From: Gracilaria vermiculophylla
Taxonomy: Eukaryota > Rhodophyta > Florideophyceae > Gracilariales > Gracilariaceae
Assembly: GCA_019155205.2 (NCBI GenBank)
Contig: JAHNZQ020000016.1
Location: 82,467 to 146,466, forward strand
Reading direction: 5' to 3'
DNA: 64,000 nt
The notes beneath the pieces are model-generated. The model made no database searches, had not been told where the DNA came from, and worked only from the letters and a program-made list of their open reading frames with translations. A program made the position numbers and the translations under genes. This document shows positions 19,791-31,971 of the stretch, piece after piece; position 1 is the stretch's first letter, and every line of letters begins with the position of its first letter.

Positions 19791-22700
19791 TTAAGATGCC
19801 TGTCTTTCCATGCTAAGCGCGCATCTCACTTCATCCTCCAAATCTCGATAGGTCTCCAAAATGCCCGTCAAGCATTCATCAAAATCGGGTTCCGAAATGT
19901 GTCGTATCGTTCGAAGGATGGCTCCTATAGCTTGGAGCAGGTCACTCTGTACCTTGAGTCTGATTTCCGTGAGTCTTTGAATAGATTCAGAAGGAAGCTC
20001 ATCGGCGCATCGTCTCGCATCGAGAGACAAGCTCTGATATGTGAACATGGTGTTTGAGACAAGTGTTCGCGTCATCCTCTTCCCAACCCTTGTGATGAAG
20101 CTATTCAACACTTGCGAATCCATGGAATGGAATGCGCCGAGCACACGACCCATGCAAACTGCAATCGGGAGGCTGCTACGAAGTGGGTCTTCCCCCTTTT
20201 CCTCATTCAATCTTCCAAGCCATTGCAGACAAGTCTGTACGAGAGGATCTTTGTTCGCTGTTTTACCTCGCAGCTCCACCCGAGTGTGGAATGGAATAGT
20301 GTAGTCACAATCAACGAGAGCAAGTCTTTCCGTTGTGAGGACTTTAATCCATTCAGTTGTTTGCCTCATTTTGAATTTGTGCTCTCTAATCGTACAGAAC
20401 CGGAAGCAGAAAGGAAGTATAGCTGCCGTGCCCAGGGCCGAATCAAGGACCTCGCAAACCAATAAGGAAGGAAGAATTTGACATGCAAGGGATATGCGTT
20501 GTCTCAATAAATTTGTACAATGCCCTTGTTTGTCGCCATTTCGATGTAGAGAAAGAACTATTGCGCTCCCTAAACAAAGTGAATGCTTTTTCACATGTGA
20601 TACAATCAACTCTCTTTGAAATCCAGATGGCTCATCATTTCTTTCATTTCCCCGATCAAGGAGTTGTATCGCGTCTGTAACTTCAGATATTTGTTGCGAA
20701 ATATTCGCACACGATACACGGGTATCCAAGTCTGCTAGCAAACTATCAAGTGCACCATGGATCTTGTCATAAACAACTTCTGCAATTATGTTTGCTGTGA
20801 ACAAGTGAATATCGACAAGTCCGTGGTCTGTATGGTTCTCTGATATACACTTGGTGTTCAACTTGTGCACGACAAATGTGACAAACCTCCTTGGCAGAGG
20901 CCAAAACAATGGTATGAGGTAGTTCATGATACATCGAATTCCCTCGTGAACAGAAAGCCCGTGAAACAGACATTGGTCAGTGAGAATATATAAGTCAAAT
21001 ACATCTCTACCGGTTGCAGCTCCGCAGTCTTTTACCTCCTGGCACAGATAGTTCATGCATGATACATCCAACGCATTATGTCCATTGACTTTACGGTGAC
21101 ACCATGTACGGTCTCTCGCAAATCGAATAAGCGCATTTTGGATCCATTCTCGAGAACTAGCGATACGCTTTTCCCCCGTCACAAGAAAATGAATGGCTTC
21201 ACGCAGAATAGCCTTGCTGCATTTTCCGGCACATTCTAGCTGCTCGAGAAAGGAATGTACAGCATCAACACGGCCCCATCCACAGCGTAATTCAACGTCA
21301 AAAATCCGATCGACTTGCAGATCCTGAAAACCTTGATGCCCAAAAAAGGCGAGCATTTTGGTGACTTGATTAACGAATTCTGACAGTTCCTGTGATTGAG
21401 GTCGAGTATGTGATATTTCCTTCTTCGAAATCCTGGCATCAAAAAGACGACAAGGAAAACAATTTATCCATTGTAGAAACACAAATAAGGACTTCAGCTT
21501 TTCTTTGCAAACTTTTTGAAAAGACCGTAGCGTTCCCTGAGTTTTGAGAAGCTCAGTGCTGTCATGGCTTTCGACCATAATCTCAACAGAGGATTCAGAA
21601 GCTGAGTAAACAAGAAGTGCGCAATGAAATATATAGTTCACGGAATTGCGCACCCGTGTTGGGTTAGTGAAAGGGAGGCATTCAATAATTACATTCAGTA
21701 TCGGGGACATGTTAGAATTAGAGATAAAGTAACAAAGATCAACAAGAGATGATTCAGTTTGTAAAGTTAGAATGGTTACAGTTAGCATAGCTGTCGAACG
21801 GATAATTGACGTAGGCAGCCACTCCATTTTGGTACATATCAGTGCAAACAATTGATATTGTAAAGGTTTCTGAAGGGTTTGAATCCTAGGATCTCCGAAA
21901 ACTTCGAGAAGTACACTGCGCAAAGCCTTGCCAGTTATTGCCCACCAGTTTTCATGGTCTTTGAGAATGTTCGGCTTTTGATCCGTGCCATTTTCATCGA
22001 TACTCCGCTCTGGAAATTTCTCCCCTATGGCAAGGCAAAGGCAGTGAAGCAACTCGCCAACCATTTTCGCTAAACTGTCACGGGACTCGACCGGTAAAAT
22101 TTTCTGCAACTTCATGCGAAGAACTTTTGTAGGAGAGCTTTCCTTTGAACGGTTTCGTTCATCGTTTTTTGCATGCTGTAATCGAATTGCAGCTTCAATT
22201 GCTCCATTGAGAATATCTTGTAGAGAGTCGTCAACCGTTGGCTGGCGTATTGTTTCTGATTTTCCCACGCGTGTGACAGAACATAGTGTTGCATTTCTAG
22301 CTTCATGTATGGATTTGATTGCAGTGTTTGCTTCAGTCGCGGAGATGGCTTTGTCTTTTCTTTTAAAGGCAAGATGTTTGATGAGATTAATCTGATGGGC
22401 TTCAAACTTGTCTTTCCATGCAATGAACTGAACGTCACCTGTCTCCGTCACATATTGGTACAGTAAGGGGTCCAGAAGCGCTACTTTTGTTGTCTTCTGA
22501 AAATGGTAACGGTGGAAATTAATCTGTCTCAGTAAAGATCGAGGTAATTCCTTTGTTCTCGCGAATTCCACGACAAAATGTGCACACGATTGGAGAAGCT
22601 TCGGGGAATTCTTTATGTCTTCATCCACATCTGCTCTGACCGACGCTTCTTCCTCAGAGAGAAAATTGCGCGGCTTGGGATCCAATTCAGATATTCTAGA

Positions 22701-24207
22701 TCTTGCTTCCATTAGATAGTCGCGCAATAATCGAGCAAGTTCTCTCTTGCTTGAAAATACGCGATGATTCAGCCTCAACAGCTCGAGTGGTTCAAGAGGC
22801 AAGAGTTGCTTAAGTGGGTGAATGATTCGTTCCACCGCAATCTTTCCATGCTGCACAACGAACTGTCGAAACCAGTTCTTGTAAGCTTGGTAAACATCGG
22901 ATTTTTGCTTCCCTTCTGGAAATTTAGCAAACGGTATGAACAGCCTTCGCGCCAAACATATCAACACAGCAGACGTGTAAGAATCGCTCGTTGCGTTCAA
23001 AGCCCCAAGGGCGCCTGACACGGAACTCAATGTCTTCTTGAATATGTCCTCGTTGAAGTCGTTGTACCGGTCCTTGTCAGCGATGCGCTGGCCTAGCAGA
23101 ACAAATCTCGCCCAAGTCCCGTTCAGGTGACTGCTCCTTATTTTGTCTGCTATCTGCTGACGAAAAGAATTTAAACATGCCAAATAGATATCTGACGCAT
23201 CTATGGGTCGGATTGCGGCAAACAGTTTGCGGAGCACGGATTCGTAGAGCTCTCCTTCTAGGAGATACTCTGCACAGCTTCTTCCAGTGGCCAATCCAGA
23301 GAGTTCAGGGGTCCAGATGGACTGCTGCCAACGTTTGAGCAAATACCAAAGACGAATCTGTCAGAAACGGATACGACGAGGGAACACATAGTGAGCGTAT
23401 ACTTACGCTTGGCACGTCGGTAATAGCTTGCTGCGAACAGACAGTTGGCAAAACAGCCTGGTTCACCCATTCCAACAACAAGTCGTACCCTTCATCATCT
23501 GATTCGATGTGACGCGTGATAAACAGTATTGTCTTCTCTGCAATAAGCAGTCTGGAGCGCATGTGTATGAGGCTAAGTCTATGTGTCGTTCTTGAAAACA
23601 CAGCTGAAACAAAAGCCTGCAAAAGATAGTCATGTTGCTGTTGCTCTAGAGACACCTCAACAGCATATTGCAACAACGACGAAATGCCCGAGGCCGCGCC
23701 GCGACATAGGCAGACATCTGACGAATTCATCTCATGTTCGACACGTTGCAGCAATAAAACGTGGTCAACGTCGCCTCGACGCAGGAGTCCGGCGCGCAGT
23801 AGCCGGACAACGACGCATAGCGGTGGCATTAACTCGGCGTCATCCACACCAAATACTAAAGTAGCTAGATGGGACGCGCTACAGATGCGATCGATGACAC
23901 CCTGCTTAAGAAGTTGGAGGCGCTGGCTTCCATGCGGTGCGGAGACGCACACCAGACGGCTTACCAACGACCGCGTAGAGGGATTGACTACAATGTGCTG
24001 AAATGACTTGGGCTTCTTCACTCTTGCGTGTGGCAAATTGGGATGAGCTTCTCTCTTTCGGTGGTCGCGAAAGATGGAGAGCACCTGGCTGTGTAGAGGA
24101 GGAGGTGGTAATGGCATCGCGGGCGATGAACCATCCTCGCGGTGAGGGAGTGGCTTGGGAATCCTGAATCTTGGAATGAGGGGTGTGGCGCATGCAGACC
24201 GGCACAT
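19791..24207 (-). CDS. FANCA: FANCA-like Fanconi anaemia core-complex protein
   Basis: Two exons, 24,207-23,407 and 23,357-19,791, joined by a 49-nt GTAAGT...ACAG intron to give 1,455 aa of helical-repeat protein, about the length of vertebrate FANCA. The best similarity is in the central region: the RELARLLRDYLMEARSRISEL segment, the HFVVEFARTKELPRSLLRQ segment and the following LLDPLL stretch parallel FANCA. So does the C-terminal region around MNYLCQEVKDCGAATGRDVF. FANCA is a scaffold of the core complex that ubiquitinates FANCD2-FANCI during interstrand crosslink repair. No catalytic motif is expected or seen. Similarity is modest and was judged by eye, so the name needs a profile search. 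Exon 2 starts IRLWYLLKRW. The first exon carries a proline-rich, probably disordered N-terminus. Confidence 0.62.
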
Positions 24208-24688
24208 TGTGTCGAGTCACCTTAGATGCCGTTCGGCTCATTTTGGCGCAAAACAGATGTTTCACGGATGGGTCAACTTTGCGCATCGAGGCGAAACGCG
24301 CATGCCTTCGATGAGATCGTGTACACGTGTATGACGCACCGCACGTGGCACATTGCTGCAGCAAAGCTTAAAGACTGACGGGGAAGACTACGGCGAGGGT
24401 TAAAGTTGGCCGACTGCCGCCACACAAAACGCGATGATGCCCCGCTCCGTGCGAGCTCGCCGCCAGATTGCCCGCGCTCATAAATCTCACGGCGCATTCT
24501 TGGTCACGTGGACGTGCTGGCGCATCACCAGCGCCCCCGTGGCGTGCTCGCTGCACCTGCCACGCCCAGTCCAATCAATGTGCACCGCTCATTTCTGCGA
24601 TTGCTTGTTACTCGCTGCTCTTCTTCCCATCGCGTTGCCTTCACGAAGAGCTGTCGGTCCTCCGTACTTCTCTTCCCGCTGCTCAAGC

Positions 24689-25894
24689 ATGGTTTTCACT
24701 AACCTCATGGCCTTCGTGCCTGGTGGCATCACCGCCGCCGTACGCGCCAATCCCTTGTCTTCGTCGCGATGCTATCGTCGCCCTGTTGCCCGTGTTGCTG
24801 CGGCCCGCGTCAGCATGAATGCCGCCTTCGGTACAAACTCGGAGCTTGCGGGCTTGCTCTCCCTCCCCCTGCCATCCTCGGTCGTCATGGCTGAGTACGT
24901 GTGGCTCGACGGATTCTTCAAACTGCGATCAAAGAGCCGAACTGTCAAAGCCGGAATCTCCGATCCGGCCCAGCTGCCCGAATGGAATTATGACGGCTCC
25001 TCCACTGGTCAAGCCCCCGGTGATGATTCGGAGGTAATTCTGAGGCCGCGTGCGATCTACAAAGATCCCTTCCGCGGAGGCGATCACATTCTTGTTATGT
25101 GCGACACGTACACCACTGCTGGTGAACCACTTCCCACCAATACCAGGGCTGGCTGTGATTTTGTCATGGATAAGGCGAAGGACTCTGTTCCATGGTTCGG
25201 ATTGGAGCAAGAGTACTTCTTGTTTGACCCGGAAACCAATAAGCCTCTTGGCTTCCCCACGGACGGAGACCCCGCCCCTCAAGGGCCATACTACTGTGGC
25301 GTAGGAACAGAGAATGCGTTTGGAAGGGAGATTGCTGATGCTGCCTGGCGCGCCCAGTTGTATGCCGGCCTCAAGGTCGGTGGCATCAACGCGGAAGTTG
25401 CACCCGGGCAATGGGAGTTCCAGGTTGGACCCTGCGTGGGTATCGAGGAGGGTGACATGCTGTGGATGGCTCGCTATATTCTGGAGAGAGTGGCTGAAAT
25501 TGCCGGAGTTATTGTAAACTTCGAACCAAAACCTGTCAAGGGCGATTGGAATGGTTCGGGATGCCATACCAACTTCTCAACTAAAGAAATGCGCGAGGAC
25601 GGAGGCTATGAAAAGGCCATTCTGCCAGCCATGGTTCCAATGGAACAAAAGGCTCATGAGCACATCGTGGAGTATGGACAAGGCAATGAACAACGCTTAA
25701 CGGGTCAACATGAGACTGCGCCAATTGACCAATTCCGTTGGGGTGTGGCTGATCGAGGAGCTTCTATTCGTATTGGTGCAAACATTGTTAAGGAAGGAAA
25801 GGGATACTTTGAGGATAGACGTCCGGCCGCCAACTGTGACCCGTACGTGGTTACCAAAATGCTTGTGAAGACCGTTTGTAACGTTTCAGAATAA
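24689..25894 (+). CDS. GLN: Glutamine synthetase (GSII type), probably plastid-targeted
   Basis: Encodes 401 aa from ATG 24,689. GSII ligates ammonium to glutamate using ATP. Signatures: the beta-grasp [40 protein letters not shown] with metal-binding glutamates, the [12 protein letters not shown] active-site stretch, [13 protein letters not shown] and [10 protein letters not shown]. The catalytic domain is complete. About 45-65 residues precede it ([13 protein letters not shown], then Ser/Arg/Ala-rich), with few acidic residues, typical of a plastid or mitochondrial transit peptide. The frame also has an upstream ATG at 24,434 that would add 85 aa; I prefer the internal one because it begins the transit-like sequence. 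It is divergent from the FANCA-like gene, whose start lies about 230 bp from the upstream ATG. Confidence 0.95.
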   Translation: MVFTNLMAFVPGGITAAVRANPLSSSRCYRRPVARVAAARVSMNAAFGTNSELAGLLSLPLPSSVVMAEYVWLDGFFKLRSKSRTVKAGISDPAQLPEWNYDGSSTGQAPGDDSEVILRPRAIYKDPFRGGDHILVMCDTYTTAGEPLPTNTRAGCDFVMDKAKDSVPWFGLEQEYFLFDPETNKPLGFPTDGDPAPQGPYYCGVGTENAFGREIADAAWRAQLYAGLKVGGINAEVAPGQWEFQVGPCVGIEEGDMLWMARYILERVAEIAGVIVNFEPKPVKGDWNGSGCHTNFSTKEMREDGGYEKAILPAMVPMEQKAHEHIVEYGQGNEQRLTGQHETAPIDQFRWGVADRGASIRIGANIVKEGKGYFEDRRPAANCDPYVVTKMLVKTVCNVSE

Positions 25895-28157
25895 GCTCTG
25901 TAACTACTTCAATTTAGCCTTGCTTTGACTTTTGCGAGCGCTACCACTTCTTTCAGAACTAAACGAGTTCTGGATGTGCGAACGCATTGTTTGCAAATCA
26001 ATAGTATGAAGGGACTTCTGCGCCAAGTTATAATAGTAGTTCTGTGATCATTGTCGGCACATAATATATGTCTGTTTAAGGAAAATATATATCGCCTTTA
26101 TTATGCGAGTTTGTTTGGTCCTCTAGCTTCGCGTTGGATGTTGTGAATAAATGATTTCTCTTTTATACCCTCTGCTTTTTCGAATTTGTTCTAAACAGCC
26201 TCACGTCGTTAACGAGGCTGACCCGACGCACACATGTCCATGCTTCAGTTTCAAACCTTTACGGAGTTTCTCATTCAATCTGAATGTACGAAGCGTCATG
26301 TGCGTTGCATCAATTTTCGTTGGACGCTTCGTTAGCCCAGCAGCTCTCGTTTTGCGCTTATAGCTCTTCATTCTCGGGTAAGCCATGAACAGATGAACAT
26401 GACACGGAATCTGAGCAGATAGCTTCGTCCATTAAAAAAGGCGCCTCGCAAAGCCAATAGTATTTCCTACCACAGCGAGAGAGGATGAAAACCCTACCAG
26501 TGCAGATGAGGTCCCAGAAAGTGCTCATCATAGAAAAATAATTATAGAAACAGCAGTTGAGTCACGTTCCGGTGCAGAGTCGCAGTCCGTTACTTTCAAG
26601 ACGCTTGATTGTTGTCGTGCATTTATATACCATGACCCCGTTGCGTAGGGATCTTTTAAAGAATACACGCGCTGCGCTGCGCCCGTCCAATCTCCGGAAG
26701 CTTTGGTTTCCAGTGATTTTCTGTAAGGGAGCATTAAAATGCGTCCATGATAGAAAGAAAAAGAACACATATCTGTACCTCTTGCGGGTTCTTGAACGAA
26801 CAATGGCCGTTGAAATTTTTGTTCCTTTGTTGCACAGAAAGAGATGTCCCACACATAGCGCAGACATCTCATAAAAAACATGTTTCAGCAATGGAATTAG
26901 TTGTGTCAAAGATGTCCCAGATGCAGTTGTGTGTGTGTTTTCTTCTTCTTCTTCTCTCTCCCTCTCTGTTGTAAGTACGTAAGTCTAATTCTTACTTAAT
27001 GAAGAGCGTCTCTGTTCAAAGGATCACTCTCTCGCCAGAAAGACTAGCACTCTTTCAGGCCACTCCTTGATGATATCACAAATCGATAAATTCCGGCGTT
27101 CACTCTATTCCCCGTCACCAGTATACTTCATTAACCTAAAACGTGCTGGTCTCTGTTGGAGACCCGACAGCAAATCCGTTTCGTTTCCCAAAGGAGGGAA
27201 GTCAGGCACGCCCCGTGAAGGCGGATCGCTTGTGTCCCTCTTCTTATCAACATGGATCTTATGCTTTGCTTCCCAACATGGCAGGGTTCTATCTCAAAAG
27301 ATATTTCTCTTTCCTTAAGAAGGTTAGAACCCTTCTTGGCGCTTCTGTTTGGCAGATTCAACGCTGTTTCCCTGATGATCACGCGTAATTTGACAGCTAC
27401 TGGCATTTGATTTAAGATCAACCCATAATGGCATGATCATATTACTTTCTCACTGCTAAGACGCACTCGTGGAGTAGCAGTAGTTGATTCTTGCAGCTGA
27501 CGGATGGGTGCAATGATGGCGAGTGTCATGTAAGCCATCATGCAAGCTAAGTTTATGCAAATCCTGCATCTTTCAGATCTTTTTGCCTTCCGCCGTATTC
27601 TCCAAGAAATTGCCGGTTCTTTTGTGCAATTTTAATATATGATTTCAGCTTCACCGGTTTGTGCCGTCGGTGCTTTTTGATGACGCACATGGGCGTCATT
27701 GCTCTATGCCTTCATCCCTCGAAATACTGGCGAAGTGCGTACATCAAAGCAGCTGCTCAAGTTTCTACGTGATTGTTTTTGCTTCCTTAGCTTTGTTTCT
27801 ACTCCCTTGTGTTCGACATCAACATCAGGTCTAATTGGTGCACATGAAATACGACGTCAACAGTACGAACACTATTTGTCGATAGATTCACCGAATTTTT
27901 GCTTTGCAAAAGCCCAACTCTGGCTGCGGTACAAAACTCCGGCCGCAACCCGATGTGTGGTTTGCATGGAGCATAGTTGATTTTTAACTTCGTGAAGCAA
28001 TCAGGGTGGGACGTGAGAGAAAGCTTCTGCACAAGTTGGGAAACTATACACAATTTTCGCAGCACCGGCTGTTCGCTCATCCCTTCCTCAGCCTAGCGTT
28101 TTCGTGCGGTCACAAACGGGTAAAAGGTCCGTCCCGACCAGCAATTTGCAACCTTGC
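25895..28157. other. Intergenic, 2.26 kb, no gene recognised
   Basis: AT-rich sequence with only short unrelated reading frames of up to about 117 codons on both strands. None carries a recognisable motif or plausible splice-linked continuation. Pyrimidine tracts occur near 26,940. No repeats shared with the rest of the window were seen. Confidence 0.45.
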
Positions 28158-28979
28158 ATGATGGAAACTAAGACAATCACATCAGCCGGAGACTCGTCAG
28201 TCACCGTACATCACTTCGGAGCTCACGTAACCAGCTGGAAAAATGCGGCTGGCAAAGAGATGCTTTACACATCTCCAACCGCAATCTTGAATGGCACGAA
28301 AGCGATACGCGGCGGTATTCCGATATGCTTTCCGCAGTTTGGGAAAAAAGGGCCCCTCGCTCAACATGGATTTGCAAGAAACTCCATTTGGAATCATGAC
28401 GAAAACTTCAGTTCTTCTGACGGAAGCCCATCACTGAAATTTACACTATGCGACACAGAGGAAACCCGAAGTTCCGATTGGGGCTATGCGTTCGAAACGG
28501 CTGTGATCATTTCATTGTCGCCGGACGGGAACTCTCTCACACTAAAGATGGAAGTGACAAACAAAGGCTCGGATGCCCCATTTTCCTTCACAACGGCTCT
28601 TCACTCCTACTTCTCTTGTGAATCACAAGGCACCGTGCTGACTGAGTATTCCGGTCTGACCTACGAGGACAACTTGGAATCTGGAAAGAAAAAGGTGCAG
28701 AATGGTGATATTCATTTTGGAAAAGAGGTCGATCGCGTCTACCTCGGCACAAAGGACATGCTCACCCTACCCTCTGCAAATCTCACTATCAGCAAACAGA
28801 ACATGCCCGACGCTGTTGTGTGGAATCCTTATGTCGAGAAGACAGCAGCACTGGCGGATATGCCTGATGACGATTGGAAGAAATTTATATGCATTGAGCC
28901 TGGTCGCATTGCGGAAGCCGCCACCGTAGCGCCGAAAGAAACATGGACAGGCGCCGTGATCTTCCGGTCCATTGCGTGA
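28158..28979 (+). CDS. Glucose-6-phosphate 1-epimerase (aldose 1-epimerase family)
   Basis: A 273-aa intronless protein of the YeaD/YMR099C subgroup, which interconverts the alpha and beta anomers of hexose 6-phosphates. Signatures: GAHVTSWKNAAGKEMLYTSP, AIRGGIPICFPQFG with the phosphate-binding arginine, QHGFARN containing the catalytic histidine, ALHSYF with the second histidine, VVWNPYVEKT and the C-terminal FICIEPG glutamate. The full family length of about 270-300 aa is covered. Two adjacent ATGs at 28,158 and 28,161 begin the domain directly; the open frame upstream has no ATG. It is probably cytosolic. Confidence 0.93.
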   Translation: MMETKTITSAGDSSVTVHHFGAHVTSWKNAAGKEMLYTSPTAILNGTKAIRGGIPICFPQFGKKGPLAQHGFARNSIWNHDENFSSSDGSPSLKFTLCDTEETRSSDWGYAFETAVIISLSPDGNSLTLKMEVTNKGSDAPFSFTTALHSYFSCESQGTVLTEYSGLTYEDNLESGKKKVQNGDIHFGKEVDRVYLGTKDMLTLPSANLTISKQNMPDAVVWNPYVEKTAALADMPDDDWKKFICIEPGRIAEAATVAPKETWTGAVIFRSIA

Positions 28980-29745
28980 TTCTTCGCTTTCTGAGATTGC
29001 ACGAAGCGATATAACTCGTTCCAGTTGTTTTTTGGGGCAAGGAGTTCTACCGTGCATAAATCGTCGAGTTAGCGGTTTGAGCCAAAGAGAATTTCTGATT
29101 TCTATGACTTCTACATTAAGATGCAATTCTTATAAACAGCTCAGAACGACCAAAAGTAAAACTAGGCTTACAAAGGCTGACACTAGCACATGCTCTCACC
29201 AAAAACAACGGCTATGAAGCCGCAGCTTCAAGCGCCATGTTCAAAGGGTAGTATTGTTATCGTGGAGACCAGTACGTGCTCAACACAGGATATCGGGGAG
29301 CGACTCTTCGTGAGGCGAAGGCATAATCTTTGGCCCAGTCTCCACGCGCCTCCACGCTGCCTCGTGGGCACTTGCAGAGGATAACAGTCATGCATACAAT
29401 TGCATTGATATGAACGCTTTACCGGTGCACTGATCGATACAAAACATCCCACAACTATGACCCTGTATGAATCCTAGAGTCGTGATGGTTGTCCCTAATC
29501 AGACCGGGGCGGACACTGTCGATGAACAAGATTTCGGAGGAGCGTAGATACAATGGATAATGTACATCTTGGACTAGGGTTTCAAAGGGATTATAGGTGG
29601 GTTCCTGTGAGCTTGTTGCAGCCATTTGCCCGGTCATCTCTCCGAAAGCTGTCACAATGCACTCGCGTAACCGCATTACATCACCGGACTGGAGGCAAGA
29701 CAACGTGGCGTCTGCATTGCGAGACAGCGTGGAGTGTGCTCTGCA
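28980..29745. other. Intergenic, 0.77 kb, nothing recognised
   Basis: Lies between the convergent epimerase and CRT10-like genes, so it should hold both 3' ends. No RNA gene or repeat noticed. Confidence 0.4.
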
Positions 29746-31473
29746 TCAAAGCGGAGTTGAAATGTCAATTGCGTACCCATCTTGGCTCAGCTCCCAGCAC
29801 TGGAGACAGCCGTCAATGGTAAAAATCCACAATTCAGCGCAGAATTCAACGGCGTTGTCGCCAGGCCTTTCAATCACGCAAGTTCCGGCAACCGCCATGG
29901 TGGTCGGGATGATGCGTTCAATCACAAGCGATGGTTTGTCGATGGAAGTTTGAGACCTGGCGCGCAACACACGAACGAGCAGCACGCCAGTGTTTATGGC
30001 AGTGCACACGAGCAGACTCAGCGGCGCTACCTCGATGATGTTGGTGAACATGATTTGAACACCATGCGTGGCATCCACGTTAATTGTATCGAGCTTTTGG
30101 ATCTTTGGCGGCATGCATTCGTTTAGTGCGTTATATTCGCGGTCGTTAGGAATGTGGTGTAGTTCTATCTTGCGTTCATAACACACAAGTAGTAGATGCC
30201 CTTCGGAATAGGAGTCAAGCGCATCGGGCTGGAGTACAGATGCCTGTTTGGCATAGAACGGCTTTGGGTTGGTGGTGTACACGGAAGCTTGTCGCTGTGA
30301 ATCGGTCGGCTTGTCGAAGAAAGAAGTGACGTCGAACGCGTTCTCAAATTCCTGAAAGGAGTCAGAGTGCGATGGCGATGAGCCGGGATCTCTTTGATAG
30401 CAATCTTCTAATAACTGGTTATCATCGTAGAAAACTTTAGTTTGAATGCGTCGCACAGCATAGTCGTGGCGATCAAATAGAGGCGGGATGGAGGCCATAG
30501 GCGACAGCATAGGGTGCCACGGGTGGGGTGACTTTCTCTGGAGTGACTGAAACTTCCAGACTTCATCTTGTTTCGAAACATACTGCACGGTGGAAGGCAG
30601 GATCCAATGGGTCTGCCAACAGCGCTCCCGCACACGCGAGAAATCAAAGTTGGAGGACACGGGCTGATCACTTTGATACACCCAGGGGCGGAACGAAGAT
30701 TGCAAATCCTGCACAGAAAAGGTGCAATCAATCGAGGCGCACGCCAGCATGTTGCCCTGGCGGTGAAAACTGACGCAGGGCAGGTTGTCACGATGCAACT
30801 GACGGAGTAGGAAGCGGTGCTCGTAGAACAGAGCGTGCAACTGGTTGACATCGGCAGGCGGTTCCGAGAGATGCGGTGCAGTGTCGACCAGCGGGTAAGA
30901 CTGGTGTGGGTGGTCTGCGCGCTGCGGGGCGGCAGCTCGCAGGCTGGCGTACGTCGGGCGAAACGAGTAGACAACGGAACGAAAGGAATTGGTGCTGATT
31001 GCAATCTGAGCTAGGAAGGGGTGAATGGCCAGTCCCCACGCGCTGTGTGTGTGCGTGGTGTAGGCGCGGGCGACCGGCGGAGGCAGATCGGGTGAGTTTG
31101 CACGGACGGGAAGCGGGAGAAAGACGAGTTTGCCAGAGTTGGCGGTCTGCTCCGATCCGGCGGTGAGGACGAGCGAGTGGGTGGTGGGCGGGATTGAGAA
31201 CGGGGCGACGCGGACGTTGTTGATGACGGTGGGCGGGGCGATGGTGGCGGGCGGGAGGCCGACTAGCTGGGGGCCGTTGCTGCGACGGATGGCGACACGG
31301 GTGATTTCGGTGGGCGACGCGGGGATGTAGAGGACATCATCGTGGGCGGCGAGCAGGTTGAGACGGTAGAGAGGGGGGGAGAGGGGCGGGCCGGGGGGGG
31401 GACAGGGCCTCAGCACAATGTGGGCGTCGATTGCGATGAAGCGGTTGGCGACGGCGGGGGGCCGTGAGCTCAT
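29746..31473 (-). CDS. CRT10-like beta-propeller protein
   Basis: Encodes 575 aa from ATG 31,473; the open frame upstream has no ATG. The sequence reads as a divergent beta-propeller: an N-terminal region with PPTVINNVRV, then HSAWGLAIHPFLAQIAISTN at about residues 160-180, then PCVSFHRQGNMLACASIDCTF at about 245-265. These are the two recurring signatures of the CRT10 family, named for a yeast factor affecting ribonucleotide-reductase gene transcription. The C-terminal half contains an acidic, probably disordered insert (SQEFENAFDVTSFFD) and a last propeller part ending LWIFTIDGCLQCWEL. Its function outside yeast is not well known. The alternative is a generic WD40-like protein. Confidence 0.62.
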   Translation of the reverse strand: MSSRPPAVANRFIAIDAHIVLRPCPPPGPPLSPPLYRLNLLAAHDDVLYIPASPTEITRVAIRRSNGPQLVGLPPATIAPPTVINNVRVAPFSIPPTTHSLVLTAGSEQTANSGKLVFLPLPVRANSPDLPPPVARAYTTHTHSAWGLAIHPFLAQIAISTNSFRSVVYSFRPTYASLRAAAPQRADHPHQSYPLVDTAPHLSEPPADVNQLHALFYEHRFLLRQLHRDNLPCVSFHRQGNMLACASIDCTFSVQDLQSSFRPWVYQSDQPVSSNFDFSRVRERCWQTHWILPSTVQYVSKQDEVWKFQSLQRKSPHPWHPMLSPMASIPPLFDRHDYAVRRIQTKVFYDDNQLLEDCYQRDPGSSPSHSDSFQEFENAFDVTSFFDKPTDSQRQASVYTTNPKPFYAKQASVLQPDALDSYSEGHLLLVCYERKIELHHIPNDREYNALNECMPPKIQKLDTINVDATHGVQIMFTNIIEVAPLSLLVCTAINTGVLLVRVLRARSQTSIDKPSLVIERIIPTTMAVAGTCVIERPGDNAVEFCAELWIFTIDGCLQCWELSQDGYAIDISTPL

Positions 31474-31725
31474 CTGGCGAAGGGAAGCGGTGCGAAATGC
31501 GGCGCGGATCACTGCGCGCGCGCGGGGCGCGTTTTGGTGCGCTGAAACGGGGGCGGCAAAACGCACGCACGCGGGGCGCTGCAGCGGCGCTTACACGTGT
31601 ACGCGTTGAGCAGGACGGCTGTTAGGGTGTTAATACAACATTTACAAAGCTACTCTACTAGAGGCAGGCAGCAGTGGTGGGGGCGGTGCGGAGGGGCGGA
31701 GCGGAGGGGCGGAGCGGCGGGGCGG

Positions 31726-31971
31726 TCACCAGCGATTGATGATGCGGTGCAGCTTGCGCTTGATGACATACTTGGGCTGGAACATGCGCTTGACGCTGTG
31801 GGAGGGGCCGAAGTGTTGGCCGAGCAGCTTGCGTCTGATTTGTTGCTGTGAGAGAGGGCGAACGAGGCACAGCGAACTCGGAAGTGAGATTGGTGCGGCG
31901 GCGGGTGGGGCGGGCAGGGTGCGCGGTGGAGGGAGCCGAACACTTACCTTGACGGCGTTGCGGATAGACAT
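31726..31971 (-). CDS. Small basic 47-aa protein, two exons, unrecognised
   Basis: Exon 1 is 31,971-31,948 (MSIRNAVK) and exon 2 is 31,845-31,726. The 102-nt intron has GTAAGT and a pyrimidine-rich CTCTCTCACAG acceptor. The mature 47-aa product is strongly basic (about 13 Arg/Lys) and ends with FQPKYVIKRKLHRIINRW before TGA. The composition and the splice structure suggest a real short gene, perhaps a small mitochondrial or ribosomal protein, but I cannot place the family. It lies 253 bp upstream of the CRT10-like start on the same strand. Confidence 0.6.
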   Translation of the reverse strand: MSIRNAVKVSVRLPPPRTLPAPPAAAPISLPSSLCLVRPLSQQQIRRKLLGQHFGPSHSVKRMFQPKYVIKRKLHRIINRW

